Part shown: positions 25,521 through 32,943 of the stretch, one piece after another | Position numbering within the stretch: position 1 is the first letter of the stretch | How the letters are laid out: each line of letters begins with the position of its first letter | Assembly (NCBI GenBank): GCA_016194905.1 | Contig: JACQAP010000015.1 | Location: forward strand, 1 to 64,000 | Direction: 5' to 3' | DNA: 64,000 bases | Source: Betaproteobacteria bacterium | Lineage (GTDB): Bacteria; Pseudomonadota; Gammaproteobacteria; Burkholderiales; JACQAP01 | Position numbers and translations under genes: made by a program | The notes under the pieces: generated by a model | What the model was told of the DNA's origin: nothing | Database searches by the model: none | The model's input: the letters and a program-made list of their open reading frames with translations, nothing else

Positions 25521-26735
25521 TCAGGAAACCAGGCGAAATTGCGGGTCGACTGTTCTCACTCCGTCGCGAGTCGTCACCTTCAGCGTCGGCGCCGGACTAT
25601 AGGCAGATTCGGACTCCGGCTCAGCGACCGCGGGCGCGGCGAGACGTTGCGCAACGCTGTCGTGAATCCACGAGCCCTCAAGAATCGGCCGGCGGACGCC
25701 CAGGAATCGCGTGGAGAGGCGGTCGATCCATGCGAAGAACCGGTTTTTTTTGTCGCTGCCGATCTCGGCGAATTCCTTCAGTGAGTCGCGCCGCTTCGCC
25801 CTGGGGTTGGGACGCAGGGCAGCGAGCGCGGGCGGCTCGAACTGCAAGCCGTTCGCGCTCGTGCGGTTAACCATCCAATTGAGCGCGATGTCTGAGAGCC
25901 CGGCATCGGCGTACCCGCCGCCGACGTTGGAATGCGCTCCGACGAACCACACCTGCTCGACCTTCGAGCCGGCGACGTTGACGCGGGGCGCGGCTCCTGC
26001 TGCGTCGGTCCACGGGGTCGGCAAAAAGGGCTTGCGCTGCTCGTCGATGGCAAGCGCGTGATACGCCGCTTCGACGCGTGGGCTGAGGTTCGTGTCGAGG
26101 AACCCGTAAAGCCTTGCGTCGATCGCCTTGTCGATCTTGCGCAGCGGCGGGATGAAGAACTCGTTCGGAATTCCCAGGGCGCCGACGGTATCCCATACGC
26201 CGATGAGGTGCACAACCGTATCGTTGCAGTAATCGCGCTTGAACTGCTCGGCGTCGGCACGGTTCTTTTCCTCGTAGGCGTGCTTGTACATCGCGAACGC
26301 CTTGTCGGTCACGTCCACTTTGAGATTAGCGTCCTGCTGCGTGGTGACCAGGTCGGCCACCAGCCCCGGGAGCTTCACATCCTGGACGTCCCTCCGGGCG
26401 ATGCCACACCGCAGGACCATGCCGGCGAGGCTGCGCGCGGAGTAGGCGCCACGGGAAAACCCGAAGATGCAGATCCGGTCGCCGGGCTCGAAGCACTCGC
26501 GCAGGTAGCGGTACCCATCCTTGATCTGGTCGAACAGACCCCAGCCGAACGCGCCGCCACTTACTTTCTCCCCGGGGTCGGTGCCGACGCCGGGAAAATA
26601 CTTGCGGATCTGGTCCGGGCGATCGGCCAGCGTATCGTACAGCTTGCGCACGTTCGTCGCGGTTTGTACCCCCTGGTCGGTCTGGCCGGGCTTATTCCAG
26701 GTGCCGTCCATGCACAGGATGATGTTGCGCGCCAT
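25521..26735 (-). CDS. DUF2235 alpha/beta-hydrolase (T6SS phospholipase-type domain)
   Basis: A 404-residue protein opening NIILCMDGTWNKPGQ, the DUF2235 signature, with FFAGVGTD-like YFPGVGTD and the nucleophile elbow GFSRGAYSAR (Ser near residue 94). VHLIGVWDTVGALG and VWFVGAHSNVGGGYAD carry the acid and histidine regions. The domain is found in type VI secretion phospholipase effectors and in free-standing hydrolases. No VgrG, PAAR or immunity gene is adjacent, so an effector role is not supported here. No signal peptide. Confidence 0.88.
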   Translation of the reverse strand: MARNIILCMDGTWNKPGQTDQGVQTATNVRKLYDTLADRPDQIRKYFPGVGTDPGEKVSGGAFGWGLFDQIKDGYRYLRECFEPGDRICIFGFSRGAYSARSLAGMVLRCGIARRDVQDVKLPGLVADLVTTQQDANLKVDVTDKAFAMYKHAYEEKNRADAEQFKRDYCNDTVVHLIGVWDTVGALGIPNEFFIPPLRKIDKAIDARLYGFLDTNLSPRVEAAYHALAIDEQRKPFLPTPWTDAAGAAPRVNVAGSKVEQVWFVGAHSNVGGGYADAGLSDIALNWMVNRTSANGLQFEPPALAALRPNPRAKRRDSLKEFAEIGSDKKNRFFAWIDRLSTRFLGVRRPILEGSWIHDSVAQRLAAPAVAEPESESAYSPAPTLKVTTRDGVRTVDPQFRLVS

Positions 26736-26804
26736 ATCTGCCTTCCGTTATAGATGGATCCGGGTTCCCGAGTCCGAACCCGAAGACGAAGGAAAAGCCT
26801 ATCG

Positions 26805-26870
26805 CCTGCCATGCAGCGGCCGCGAAACAGCGGGCACACGCCTGCCGTTTCGCGGCCGCTGCATGGCAGG
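26805..26870. repeat. Perfect 24-bp inverted repeat (large hairpin)
   Basis: CCTGCCATGCAGCGGCCGCG... (26805-26828) is perfectly complementary to 26847-26870, with an 18-nt loop. The hairpin lies 11 bp after the stop of the GIY-YIG gene and upstream of the DUF2235 start, both on the minus strand. It could terminate the first gene or protect a processed end; only a short TTTT follows, so it is not a classical terminator. Confidence 0.85.
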
Positions 26871-26881
26871 GTTGGGCATCA

Positions 26882-27601
26882 TCACATGAACCTGCGACGC
26901 CTGAACGCTTTTACGTCTGAGGCAGACAACTCAAACCATTCTCCGTTCTTACGCCGATCTGCGAAGCGCTGGTGCCAGTACGCTTCTATTCCTGATGGGT
27001 CGTCCGTCTTGATTACATGAACTGTGTTGGCTTTATCAGGTAACTGCAATGCAATCTCACGTTCACGCCGTCCTATTGCATTTGACCGGCCGATTTTGAA
27101 GTGGCGTCCAGATTTGATGAGGTAGACGAAGCCAAAATCAGTTCCATCGTTTTTCTCACTCTGCGCGTCTGGCGCCTCTGGCCTGAAGGTTGTGGCTTCG
27201 TAGATTGCGACGACATCGTTGTAGCCCTTTCCACGACAGTATTCCGTTACCTTCGCGAGAATCTGCGCTTTGTTCCCAAACCGTCGAAAAGTCCTTTCAC
27301 TCGGAAAATCTGGATCCGTACGACGCTTCATGATTACTTCGCCTTGCACCGGTATCCGACCAAGCTCGCGGATCAGGGATGCGTATTGCTCAAGAAGAAA
27401 CTCCTCCTCGTGGGCGATATTTAATTTGTTTGGTTCGAATCCGGCCTCTCTGACAGCCTCACTCCACCGCACCCAGAATCTTCCCGCCCAGTCGGACTCC
27501 TTGATCCCAGTCTCACGCTCGAAACGCTCCCGCCCAATGGGCACGCCTCCATTGGCTTTTGCCATCCGTCGAATTTCATCAAGTATGTGTTGTCGCTTCA
27601 T
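26882..27601 (-). CDS. GIY-YIG (T5orf172-type) protein with N-terminal homing-endonuclease-associated repeats
   Basis: A 239-residue protein. The C-terminal domain (about 150-239) reads FVYLIKSGRHFKIGRSNAIGR, where YLIK...KIGRS is the T5orf172 version of GIY-YIG, and IEAYWHQRF and GEWFELS carry the conserved His/Arg and Glu/Trp. The N-terminal 140 residues hold two units with a W...F..AG..P pattern (RWSEAVREAGFEPNK, RRFGNKAQILAKV), a repeat found with homing nucleases. It is AT-richer than its neighbours and has a small transposon-like element directly upstream. Likely a mobile-element-linked nuclease. Confidence 0.8.
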   Translation of the reverse strand: MKRQHILDEIRRMAKANGGVPIGRERFERETGIKESDWAGRFWVRWSEAVREAGFEPNKLNIAHEEEFLLEQYASLIRELGRIPVQGEVIMKRRTDPDFPSERTFRRFGNKAQILAKVTEYCRGKGYNDVVAIYEATTFRPEAPDAQSEKNDGTDFGFVYLIKSGRHFKIGRSNAIGRREREIALQLPDKANTVHVIKTDDPSGIEAYWHQRFADRRKNGEWFELSASDVKAFRRRRFM

Positions 27602-27621
27602 CGCGCACTATGATGCCCAAC

Positions 27622-27840
27622 GAGGCTGTAGAAAAAGCCTTAAAACAACCATGATTGATGGTCCAACGAAATAATCTCGATTTTGTTGGTGCCTGACAAT
27701 GTTGCCGCTGCCACGCCCGAGGATGCGTTCTGCGAGGAGATCGCAGTGCAGTCGATCGTTGATGTCGAATCTTATCGGATCGCTGTTCATATCGCGTCTA
27801 ATTCTTGTGTCGATCGACTTCGAACTTTTTCTACAGCCTC
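27622..27840. mobile_element. 219-bp element with perfect 16-bp terminal inverted repeats
   Basis: GAGGCTGTAGAAAAAG (27622-27637) is the exact reverse complement of 27825-27840. Both ends are flanked by AAC on the outside, a possible 3-bp target duplication. The interior has no intact transposase; a 60-codon minus-strand frame (MNSDPIRFDINDRLHC...) may be a remnant. The GGCTGTxGAAAAA end type is common among insertion sequences. It looks like a non-autonomous or internally deleted IS. Confidence 0.7.
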
Positions 27841-27902
27841 AACGTTTGACATGAGCGGCCGGTGGAGGTCCGCTCGATAGGAAGGATTAGGCCACATGCT
27901 CC

Positions 27903-28391
27903 CTACGAGAACAAGGATGTGAGCCACTTGTATAGCGAGTTCTTACTTTGGGCGCTGAAGCCGCCGATACCGAATGCAAGAGTGAAGACGAAGAAGACCC
28001 ACCAGAATGCTGTTGTCACTTCGCCTCGGAAGCCGCGGCGAGGTTCGGGCGGGTGTCGCTTTGGATCATTCTCCGCGAGGAAGTGCTCCCAGCCGATGCA
28101 GAGCGTCCCTTGGCTCCGAACCTGCGCTTCGATTCGCGACAAGTATTCTCCGAGCCAACCCAAGTGCTTCGCGATTGACCAACTTCGCAACGCACCGAAA
28201 ACGACCACAACGGGAGGAATGAACCATGCAACCAGGAACGCCCCATCAAGTGGTTTCGTTGAGAGCCAGAAGAAGCCCGCGCCAACGCCGAAAATGCAAT
28301 GCGTCTCGAGCGTGCCGAGTTCAGCCATCGCCACCTCAACCTCCTTTCGTAGCGTCAGATACTCCTCCTTCAAGAAATCGAAGTCAGCCAT
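27903..28391 (-). CDS. Small membrane protein, unknown
   Basis: A 162-residue protein starting MADFDFLKEEYLTLRKEVE. After an N-terminal charged helix come hydrophobic stretches near residues 33-48 and 52-70 (FLVAWFIPPVVVVFGAL) and a last one near 130-148 (AFWWVFFVFTLAFGIGG). The central soluble loop has SRIEAQVRSQGTLCIGWEHFL. No family was recognised. Direct repeats 80-140 bp upstream (28469-28532) may be its operator. AT-rich context and the neighbouring mobile element suggest accessory DNA. Confidence 0.6.
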   Translation of the reverse strand: MADFDFLKEEYLTLRKEVEVAMAELGTLETHCIFGVGAGFFWLSTKPLDGAFLVAWFIPPVVVVFGALRSWSIAKHLGWLGEYLSRIEAQVRSQGTLCIGWEHFLAENDPKRHPPEPRRGFRGEVTTAFWWVFFVFTLAFGIGGFSAQSKNSLYKWLTSLFS

Positions 28392-28468
28392 TTTTGTATG
28401 CTCCCGATGGAAGTGGAGTGAAGTTTGGAGAGAGTTTTCTGGGGCCTAACGAAGATCTGTACGTCATG

Positions 28469-28532
28469 ATAAACATCTCCAATACTAGAAACATGCTTCT
28501 ATAGTTATAAACAAGTTTCCAATAGCATAAAC
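28469..28532. promoter_or_regulatory. Two TATTGGA-type direct repeats upstream of a membrane-protein gene
   Basis: On the plus strand ATAAACATCTCCAATACTAG (28469-) and ATAAACAAGTTTCCAATAGC (28507-) are near-repeats 38 bp apart, each followed by GAAAC or ATAAAC. On the minus strand this reads GTTT-N4-TATTGGA twice. Spacing and position, upstream of the gene starting at 28391, suggest a regulator-binding pair. The surrounding 28392-28774 spacer has no gene. Confidence 0.4.
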
Positions 28533-28577
28533 CTGATCCCGGCGACCCGGAACCCGCACTCATGCCTTTCTCTGTGA

Positions 28578-28693
28578 TTTTATGGCGCGGCACTCAAGGG
28601 AACACTTGGAGCCGAAGCTGCCGTATCCTAAAAAGGTGCTCCACGCTAGAAGGGTACTCCGACGTGCTACGCACGTAGGGTATCCGCGAGGTT
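28578..28693. repeat. Modular intergenic repeat (copy C), inverted and rearranged relative to 25378
   Basis: Read on the minus strand this is module 2 (ACGTGCGTAGCACGTCGGAG, CCCTTCTAGCG) followed by module 1 (CAGCTTCGGCTCCAAGTG, CCCTTGAGTG), the reverse order of copy B. It sits inside one copy of a duplicated sequence: 28540-28577 plus 28694-28760 correspond to the uninterrupted 29297-29419, so the latter is an empty site. Confidence 0.7.
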
Positions 28694-28694
28694 A

Positions 28695-28760
28695 TCCGTG
28701 GTTCAAGTTTCGAATTGTCAGAGCGAACTCAGGAAAGCGAGCAAAGCCTCGCGTTCCGGC
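28695..28760 (-). pseudogene. 3'-end remnant of a second dihaem oxidoreductase gene
   Basis: 66 bp nearly identical (about 7 differences) to 29354-29419, the end of the intact dihaem oxidoreductase gene. On the minus strand it still encodes PEREALLAFLSSL and a stop, against PEREALLAFLNSL in the intact gene. The silent character of some differences suggests it was once a functional paralogue. Confidence 0.75.
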
Positions 28761-28774
28761 CCCGTGATCGGTCT

Positions 28775-29230
28775 TCAAGCCTCGCCGATGTCTTCATCCC
28801 AGACATCAGGATGAGCCTTGATAAACGATGTGAGCAGAGCTACGCATTCCGATGAGTCCAAATCAACAACCTTTACGCCTCGTTCGCGCAGCCAGTCGAT
28901 CCCGCCGCGGAACGTCCGCGACTCGCCCACCACCACCTTACCGATCCGGAACTGAACGATGAGCCCGCTGCAATACCAGCACGGCGCCAGGGTCGTGACC
29001 ATGATCGTGTCCTGGTACCTGCGCTGCCGGCCTGCCTTTCGGAAGGCATCGGTCTCGCCGTGTACCGACGGGTCGTTCTCCTGGACACGACGGTTGTGAC
29101 CTCGCCCAAGCGGCACCCCATTCCGGTCGAAGAGCGCCGCTCCGATCGGAATCCCGCCTTCAGCCAGGCCAGATCTTGCTTCCTCGATAGCGACATCGAG
29201 CATTGCCGTGTAGTCAATTGCCTTGTTCAT
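28775..29230 (-). CDS. Fungal-type cytosine deaminase
   Basis: A 151-residue zinc deaminase: VHGETDAFR holds the zinc His and catalytic Glu, APCWYCSG the two zinc cysteines. Length, GGIPIGAALFDRNG, LGRGHNRRVQ, IGKVVVGES and the C-terminal DVWDEDIGE align with yeast cytosine deaminase Fcy1 (which ends DWFEDIGE), not with the large amidohydrolase CodA of enterobacteria. It should deaminate cytosine to uracil for salvage. It lies between the remnant tail and the intact dihaem oxidoreductase gene, which points to insertion during duplication. Confidence 0.88.
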   Translation of the reverse strand: MNKAIDYTAMLDVAIEEARSGLAEGGIPIGAALFDRNGVPLGRGHNRRVQENDPSVHGETDAFRKAGRQRRYQDTIMVTTLAPCWYCSGLIVQFRIGKVVVGESRTFRGGIDWLRERGVKVVDLDSSECVALLTSFIKAHPDVWDEDIGEA

Positions 29231-29376
29231 GCGTAACCTCGCCGGCGGCGGCTAACTGGATTTCGACAACATGATGGACATTTCCATCGGCACAAATGTG
29301 AGCCTGGCGACCCGCAATCCGCATTTACGCTCTTCTCCGTGTCCTCCGTGTCCTCCGTGGTTCATATTTAGAATTG

Positions 29377-30753
29377 TCAGAGCGAGTTCAGGAAAGCAAG
29401 CAAAGCCTCGCGCTCCGGCTTCGGCATGTGGACGAACGCGTCGCGAGAAGCTGCGGCTTCGCCGCCGTGCCACAGGATCGCTTCGGTTGGATTGCGCGCG
29501 CGGCCATCGTGCAGCAGCGACGCATTGCCGTTGACCTTGCTGCTCAGGCCGATTCCCCACAGCGGGGGCGTGCGCCAATCGCGCGGGCCGGCGAGAAAAT
29601 CCGGTCTGCCGTCGGCGAGTCCTTCGCCCATGTCGTGCAACAGCAGGTCGGTGTAGGGACGAATGACCTGGTGGCCAAGCTGAGGCAGCGCGGGATAATC
29701 GCCGGTTCTTATTTCCGGCACATGGCAGACCGAGCATTGCGCCTCGGCAAACAATCGCTCGCCGCGTAGGGCGACCGGGTCGTCGATACGGCGTCGCGCA
29801 GGCACGCCCAGTGCGCGCGTGTAGAAAAGCAGTTCATTGAAAGCGCGATCGGGTTGTTCCGGCACCATGCCTGTCGGACGCTTGCGGCAGGCAGTCTGGA
29901 TCTCCGGGCAGTTCTCGCGCTTGAACACGCTGGTGGTGACGCCCATGTCGTTCAGGAACGCGGACTCATTCTGCTGCTTGAGGCTGGGCTGGTTGGCTTT
30001 CCAGCCGAAGCGCCCGAGCGCCGTGGTTTGCTTTTCTTCATCCCAGACATAGTTCGGTCTGCCGTTGAAGCCGAGTTCCTGTTGCCGGCGCGCGATGTCG
30101 AGCACGGCATTCTCCGCAATGGCGTCGAGCAGCCCCGCGCCGAATATCGCTGGCGCGATGCGCACCGACGTCATGACATCCGCGCCGATCGGTCCGAAAG
30201 CCAGATTCGTGAAACCCAGCTTCGGGGTGCGCAGGGTCACGCTGGATCCGTCGGCCAGTCGCTCCTCGCGCTCGCTCCAGGCGATCACGGCGTCACCCTC
30301 GGGGAGCACCCGGCCGAGCTCGCCCTGGTCCTGCAGTTGATCGCCGTAATTCGGATGCGGCCGCGGCCCGCCGTGCTCGTTTTCGCCGGGGACCGAGAAC
30401 CGAACCACCATCGATGCGAGCGTTTCCCTCTCGGAATCCGGCGCGTGGCCACGCCCGTTGCCGGCATGGCAGTCCGTGCAGACTTCTCCATTAGATGTTG
30501 GTCCGCGTCCCCATTTGCCGCCGATCACGGCCAGAACCACCCAGCGCTGGTGGAATTCCTGCCGGCCGTTGGCGAAGAGTTCGAGTTGGGCCGCGTCCAG
30601 TCCCGGCGCTGGCAGCGAATAAGCGAGTGCCGATTCATCGGACACGGTGAAGTCGCCGCCCGACAACGTCGTCAATTGCAGTTGGCCCGCGAAGGCGAGC
30701 ACTGCGCTGGCGGCAAGCGATGCGACAAGAACAGGAAGGGAACGAGGGAGCAA
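29377..30753 (-). CDS. Dihaem oxidoreductase / putative thiol oxidoreductase (DUF1111 family)
   Basis: A 458-residue periplasmic protein with a signal peptide. Two haem c sites are CTDCHAGNGRGHAP and CSVCHVPEIRTG. GPIGADVMTS, LHDMGEGLADGRPDFLAGPRDWRTPPLWG and LLHDGRARNPTEAILWHGGEA are hallmarks of the DUF1111 (DHOR) branch related to MauG and dihaem peroxidases. Such proteins are often found with iron-regulated imelysin genes; none is present here. Substrate unknown. Confidence 0.88.
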   Translation of the reverse strand: MLPRSLPVLVASLAASAVLAFAGQLQLTTLSGGDFTVSDESALAYSLPAPGLDAAQLELFANGRQEFHQRWVVLAVIGGKWGRGPTSNGEVCTDCHAGNGRGHAPDSERETLASMVVRFSVPGENEHGGPRPHPNYGDQLQDQGELGRVLPEGDAVIAWSEREERLADGSSVTLRTPKLGFTNLAFGPIGADVMTSVRIAPAIFGAGLLDAIAENAVLDIARRQQELGFNGRPNYVWDEEKQTTALGRFGWKANQPSLKQQNESAFLNDMGVTTSVFKRENCPEIQTACRKRPTGMVPEQPDRAFNELLFYTRALGVPARRRIDDPVALRGERLFAEAQCSVCHVPEIRTGDYPALPQLGHQVIRPYTDLLLHDMGEGLADGRPDFLAGPRDWRTPPLWGIGLSSKVNGNASLLHDGRARNPTEAILWHGGEAAASRDAFVHMPKPEREALLAFLNSL

Positions 30754-30760
30754 CGTCTTG

Positions 30761-30952
30761 ATACCTCTTCACACGGAAGAATACTTTCTACTGCCAGTAG
30801 TGGAAGAAGGCAAGTCACCCCAGCCGCGACTGCGTGTTGGCATGCTCGCGAGCGAGGCCAAGGCTGCGGGACTGCATACCCCTCAAGCCATCGAGCGCGT
30901 GTTGCGCGAGGTGGTGCGCGCCTCGCTCTGGCGCCGCTTACCATACCCGTAG
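30761..30952 (+). pseudogene. Possible C-terminal fragment of an unidentified gene
   Basis: A 63-codon plus-strand stretch to the stop at 30950-30952 reads like real protein (PQPRLRVGMLASEAKAAG, PQAIERVLREVVRASLWRR) with normal codon usage but has no start of its own in this register, and it overlaps the end of the next minus-strand gene. The family is not recognised; it may be coincidental. Confidence 0.25.
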
Positions 30953-31462
30953 TTTGAACTGAACTACCAGCGCTCCGTCGAGCCGGTCCCGAATCGTGGG
31001 AATTATGCTCAGGTTCACGCCAAGATATCTGCCCTCGACCGCGAGCACCGGCAGAGGGGCGACGAACCATCCTCCGTCACGGTAGTTCGGATACCCGTCG
31101 AAGGCGCCGATCGCGATGCCGGCACTCAATCCGAGACTTGCAACCTGCCAGTGCAGTGGCCGCCACTCGTAGCCGCCATAGTGCGTGCGCTCCCGATTGC
31201 TGTTGATATAGCTGCCGCCGATCAGGGCGTGGTCCGGCGCAAGCGCGACTTCGAGGCTCAAACCCAGGTTGTCGTTGCGCAGGTTTTTGGAGCGGTCGAA
31301 GTGCAGAGAGTAAATGCCGGGGCTGATCCAGACCTGCGGCGAGAATGCTTGTGGCGCGTCATCCGCCTGTGAGCCAACCGGAACGAGGGCGGCGAATAAC
31401 AGGACGCAAGCACACCAGAGATTGCAAGTACAACCGGGAGCGAACCGGGAGGATACAAGCAT
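30938..31462 (-). CDS. Putative outer-membrane beta-barrel protein
   Basis: A 174-residue protein with a signal peptide ending near VGSQA. The mature part has alternating aromatic/hydrophobic strands and ends on a terminal strand GALVVQFKLRVW with Trp last, as outer-membrane barrels do. HYGGYEWRPL, GAFDGYPNYRDGGWFVAPLPVL and the size of about 150 mature residues recall small eight-stranded barrels such as PagP; catalytic equivalence is not established. Confidence 0.6.
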   Translation of the reverse strand: MLVSSRFAPGCTCNLWCACVLLFAALVPVGSQADDAPQAFSPQVWISPGIYSLHFDRSKNLRNDNLGLSLEVALAPDHALIGGSYINSNRERTHYGGYEWRPLHWQVASLGLSAGIAIGAFDGYPNYRDGGWFVAPLPVLAVEGRYLGVNLSIIPTIRDRLDGALVVQFKLRVW

Positions 31463-31563
31463 ATTATTGTTTTTCCCGCTTCGTGCGCATGGAGCGGATA
31501 TGTTAGCGTATGGGACCCGGATACATGCGCCCGGTTTTCAATGAAAAAATATTTTGAAAGATT

Positions 31564-32169
31564 TCACGCCAGCGTCGCGAACCCGTAGATCGCGAAACCG
31601 ACGAGTACGGCACCGGAAAACCGATTGATCCAGATCAGCACGGGTGGCCGGAACAGGGCCGCGGACTTCGAAACCAGCGTCGTCAGGATCACCCACCACA
31701 GCATCGATCCGGCGAATACGCCGGCGGCGAAGGTGACCGACTGTGCAGTCGAGGCGATCGACGCCACGGAAGCGAAGATGCCGGCAAAGAACAGGATCGT
31801 CGGCGGATTGGCCATGGTGAGGCCGTAGGCGGTGAAAAATGCGCGACCGCCGGAACCGGTGGGGCTCGTGCGGCCATCAGGCTGCGGCGTGGCCAGGGCA
31901 ATGCGCACGCCGAGCATGACCAGCAGCACCGATCCGACGAGCTTGATCCAGAAGGTGCTGGCCAGCAGTGCCGAAGACACCGCCGTGACGCCGAACGCGG
32001 CGATCGCGGCATAAGTCAGGTCGGCCGCCGCCACACCCGTGCCGAACACCAGTCCGGCGCCTTGTCCATGATCCAGCGTGCGATGAATGCACAGCAGGCT
32101 CATCGGACCGACCGGGGCCGCGACTGCCAGGCCGATACTCAGGGATTTCCAGAAGAGCCATGCATCCAT
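31564..32169 (-). CDS. LysE-family amino-acid exporter
   Basis: A 201-residue inner-membrane protein with six hydrophobic segments. GLAVAAPVGPMSLLCIHRTLDHGQGAG matches the LysE/RhtB N-terminal signature with Gly-Pro. FFTAYGLTMANPPTILFFAGIF is the conserved second-half loop. The family exports basic amino acids, homoserine lactones or cysteine; the substrate is not assignable. Confidence 0.9.
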   Translation of the reverse strand: MDAWLFWKSLSIGLAVAAPVGPMSLLCIHRTLDHGQGAGLVFGTGVAAADLTYAAIAAFGVTAVSSALLASTFWIKLVGSVLLVMLGVRIALATPQPDGRTSPTGSGGRAFFTAYGLTMANPPTILFFAGIFASVASIASTAQSVTFAAGVFAGSMLWWVILTTLVSKSAALFRPPVLIWINRFSGAVLVGFAIYGFATLA

Positions 32170-32259
32170 TTTTTAATTGGCGGCGCTCGACCCCGGCCAC
32201 CAACGGCAACCTGGCGCGGTGCCGCGGTGCACGGTTTGTTGACCAGGGCCTGCCCGACC

Positions 32260-32880
32260 TTACTTCTTGAGCTGCACGCCTAGCGGCAACTGGAACAGCA
32301 ACTTGTCCGGTTTGCGGTCGGGTTCATAGCGCAGGAAGCGCATCGCATATTCGTATTCGGGGGATTTCACCGCGATCTGCAGGGGCGTGTCGTTCGTCTT
32401 CAGGAACAGCGTGACTTCGCGGTCATCGATTTGGAGCCGCAATACCTTGCATCTGAAGCCGTCGACGTCCTGGGCAGGCAGCTCTTTTGCGTCGCTTTCG
32501 TGGAAATATTCCAGCTCGTGCCCGAATTCGAGTTCGCGCAATTTCTGGGATGCCTCCGACGCAAACAGCGGGAAGTGGATTTTGTAGTTCGGCCCTGGAT
32601 CGACCGCAAGCTGCGCCTGGTTGGTATTGCGATCGACAATCCAGATGTCGGGTTCGGCCACGATGATCAGGCCATGCACTTTGGTCTGCGGATTCGGCGC
32701 ATCCTCGAAGCGAAGATAGTCCCTGCCGATGCGCCAGACTTTCTTCGACTGCGCATCGAAACTGTCCGCGGCAATCTGCTTGCCGGCGAGCTGGTATTCG
32801 ACATAGAGCATCCTGTCGTCGGCGGCTTGCGCGGCGAACGGCGGAAGCAGGAAAAATAGTGCGGCGAGGAATCGTGACAT
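32260..32880 (-). CDS. Exported protein, possibly LolA-like fold
   Basis: A 206-residue protein with a signal peptide (residues 1-19). The mature chain is a succession of beta strands (GRDYLRFEDAPN, HGLIIVAEPDIWIVDRNTNQAQ, REVTLFLKTNDTPLQIAV) like the half-barrel of outer-membrane lipoprotein-sorting proteins. No LolA signature is clear, so the fold call is tentative. It sits 64 bp downstream of the DegP-like gene on the same strand. Confidence 0.6.
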   Translation of the reverse strand: MSRFLAALFFLLPPFAAQAADDRMLYVEYQLAGKQIAADSFDAQSKKVWRIGRDYLRFEDAPNPQTKVHGLIIVAEPDIWIVDRNTNQAQLAVDPGPNYKIHFPLFASEASQKLRELEFGHELEYFHESDAKELPAQDVDGFRCKVLRLQIDDREVTLFLKTNDTPLQIAVKSPEYEYAMRFLRYEPDRKPDKLLFQLPLGVQLKK

Positions 32881-32943
32881 GACGGGAATGTGCTTTCGAA
32901 AATGTTGGAGGGAAGTCTACAACGGATCGCCCGACGATATCCG

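Noticed and set aside
25521-26735. Type VI secretion effector/immunity pair
   Set aside because: DUF2235 occurs in T6SS phospholipases, but no VgrG, PAAR, adaptor or immunity gene is adjacent.
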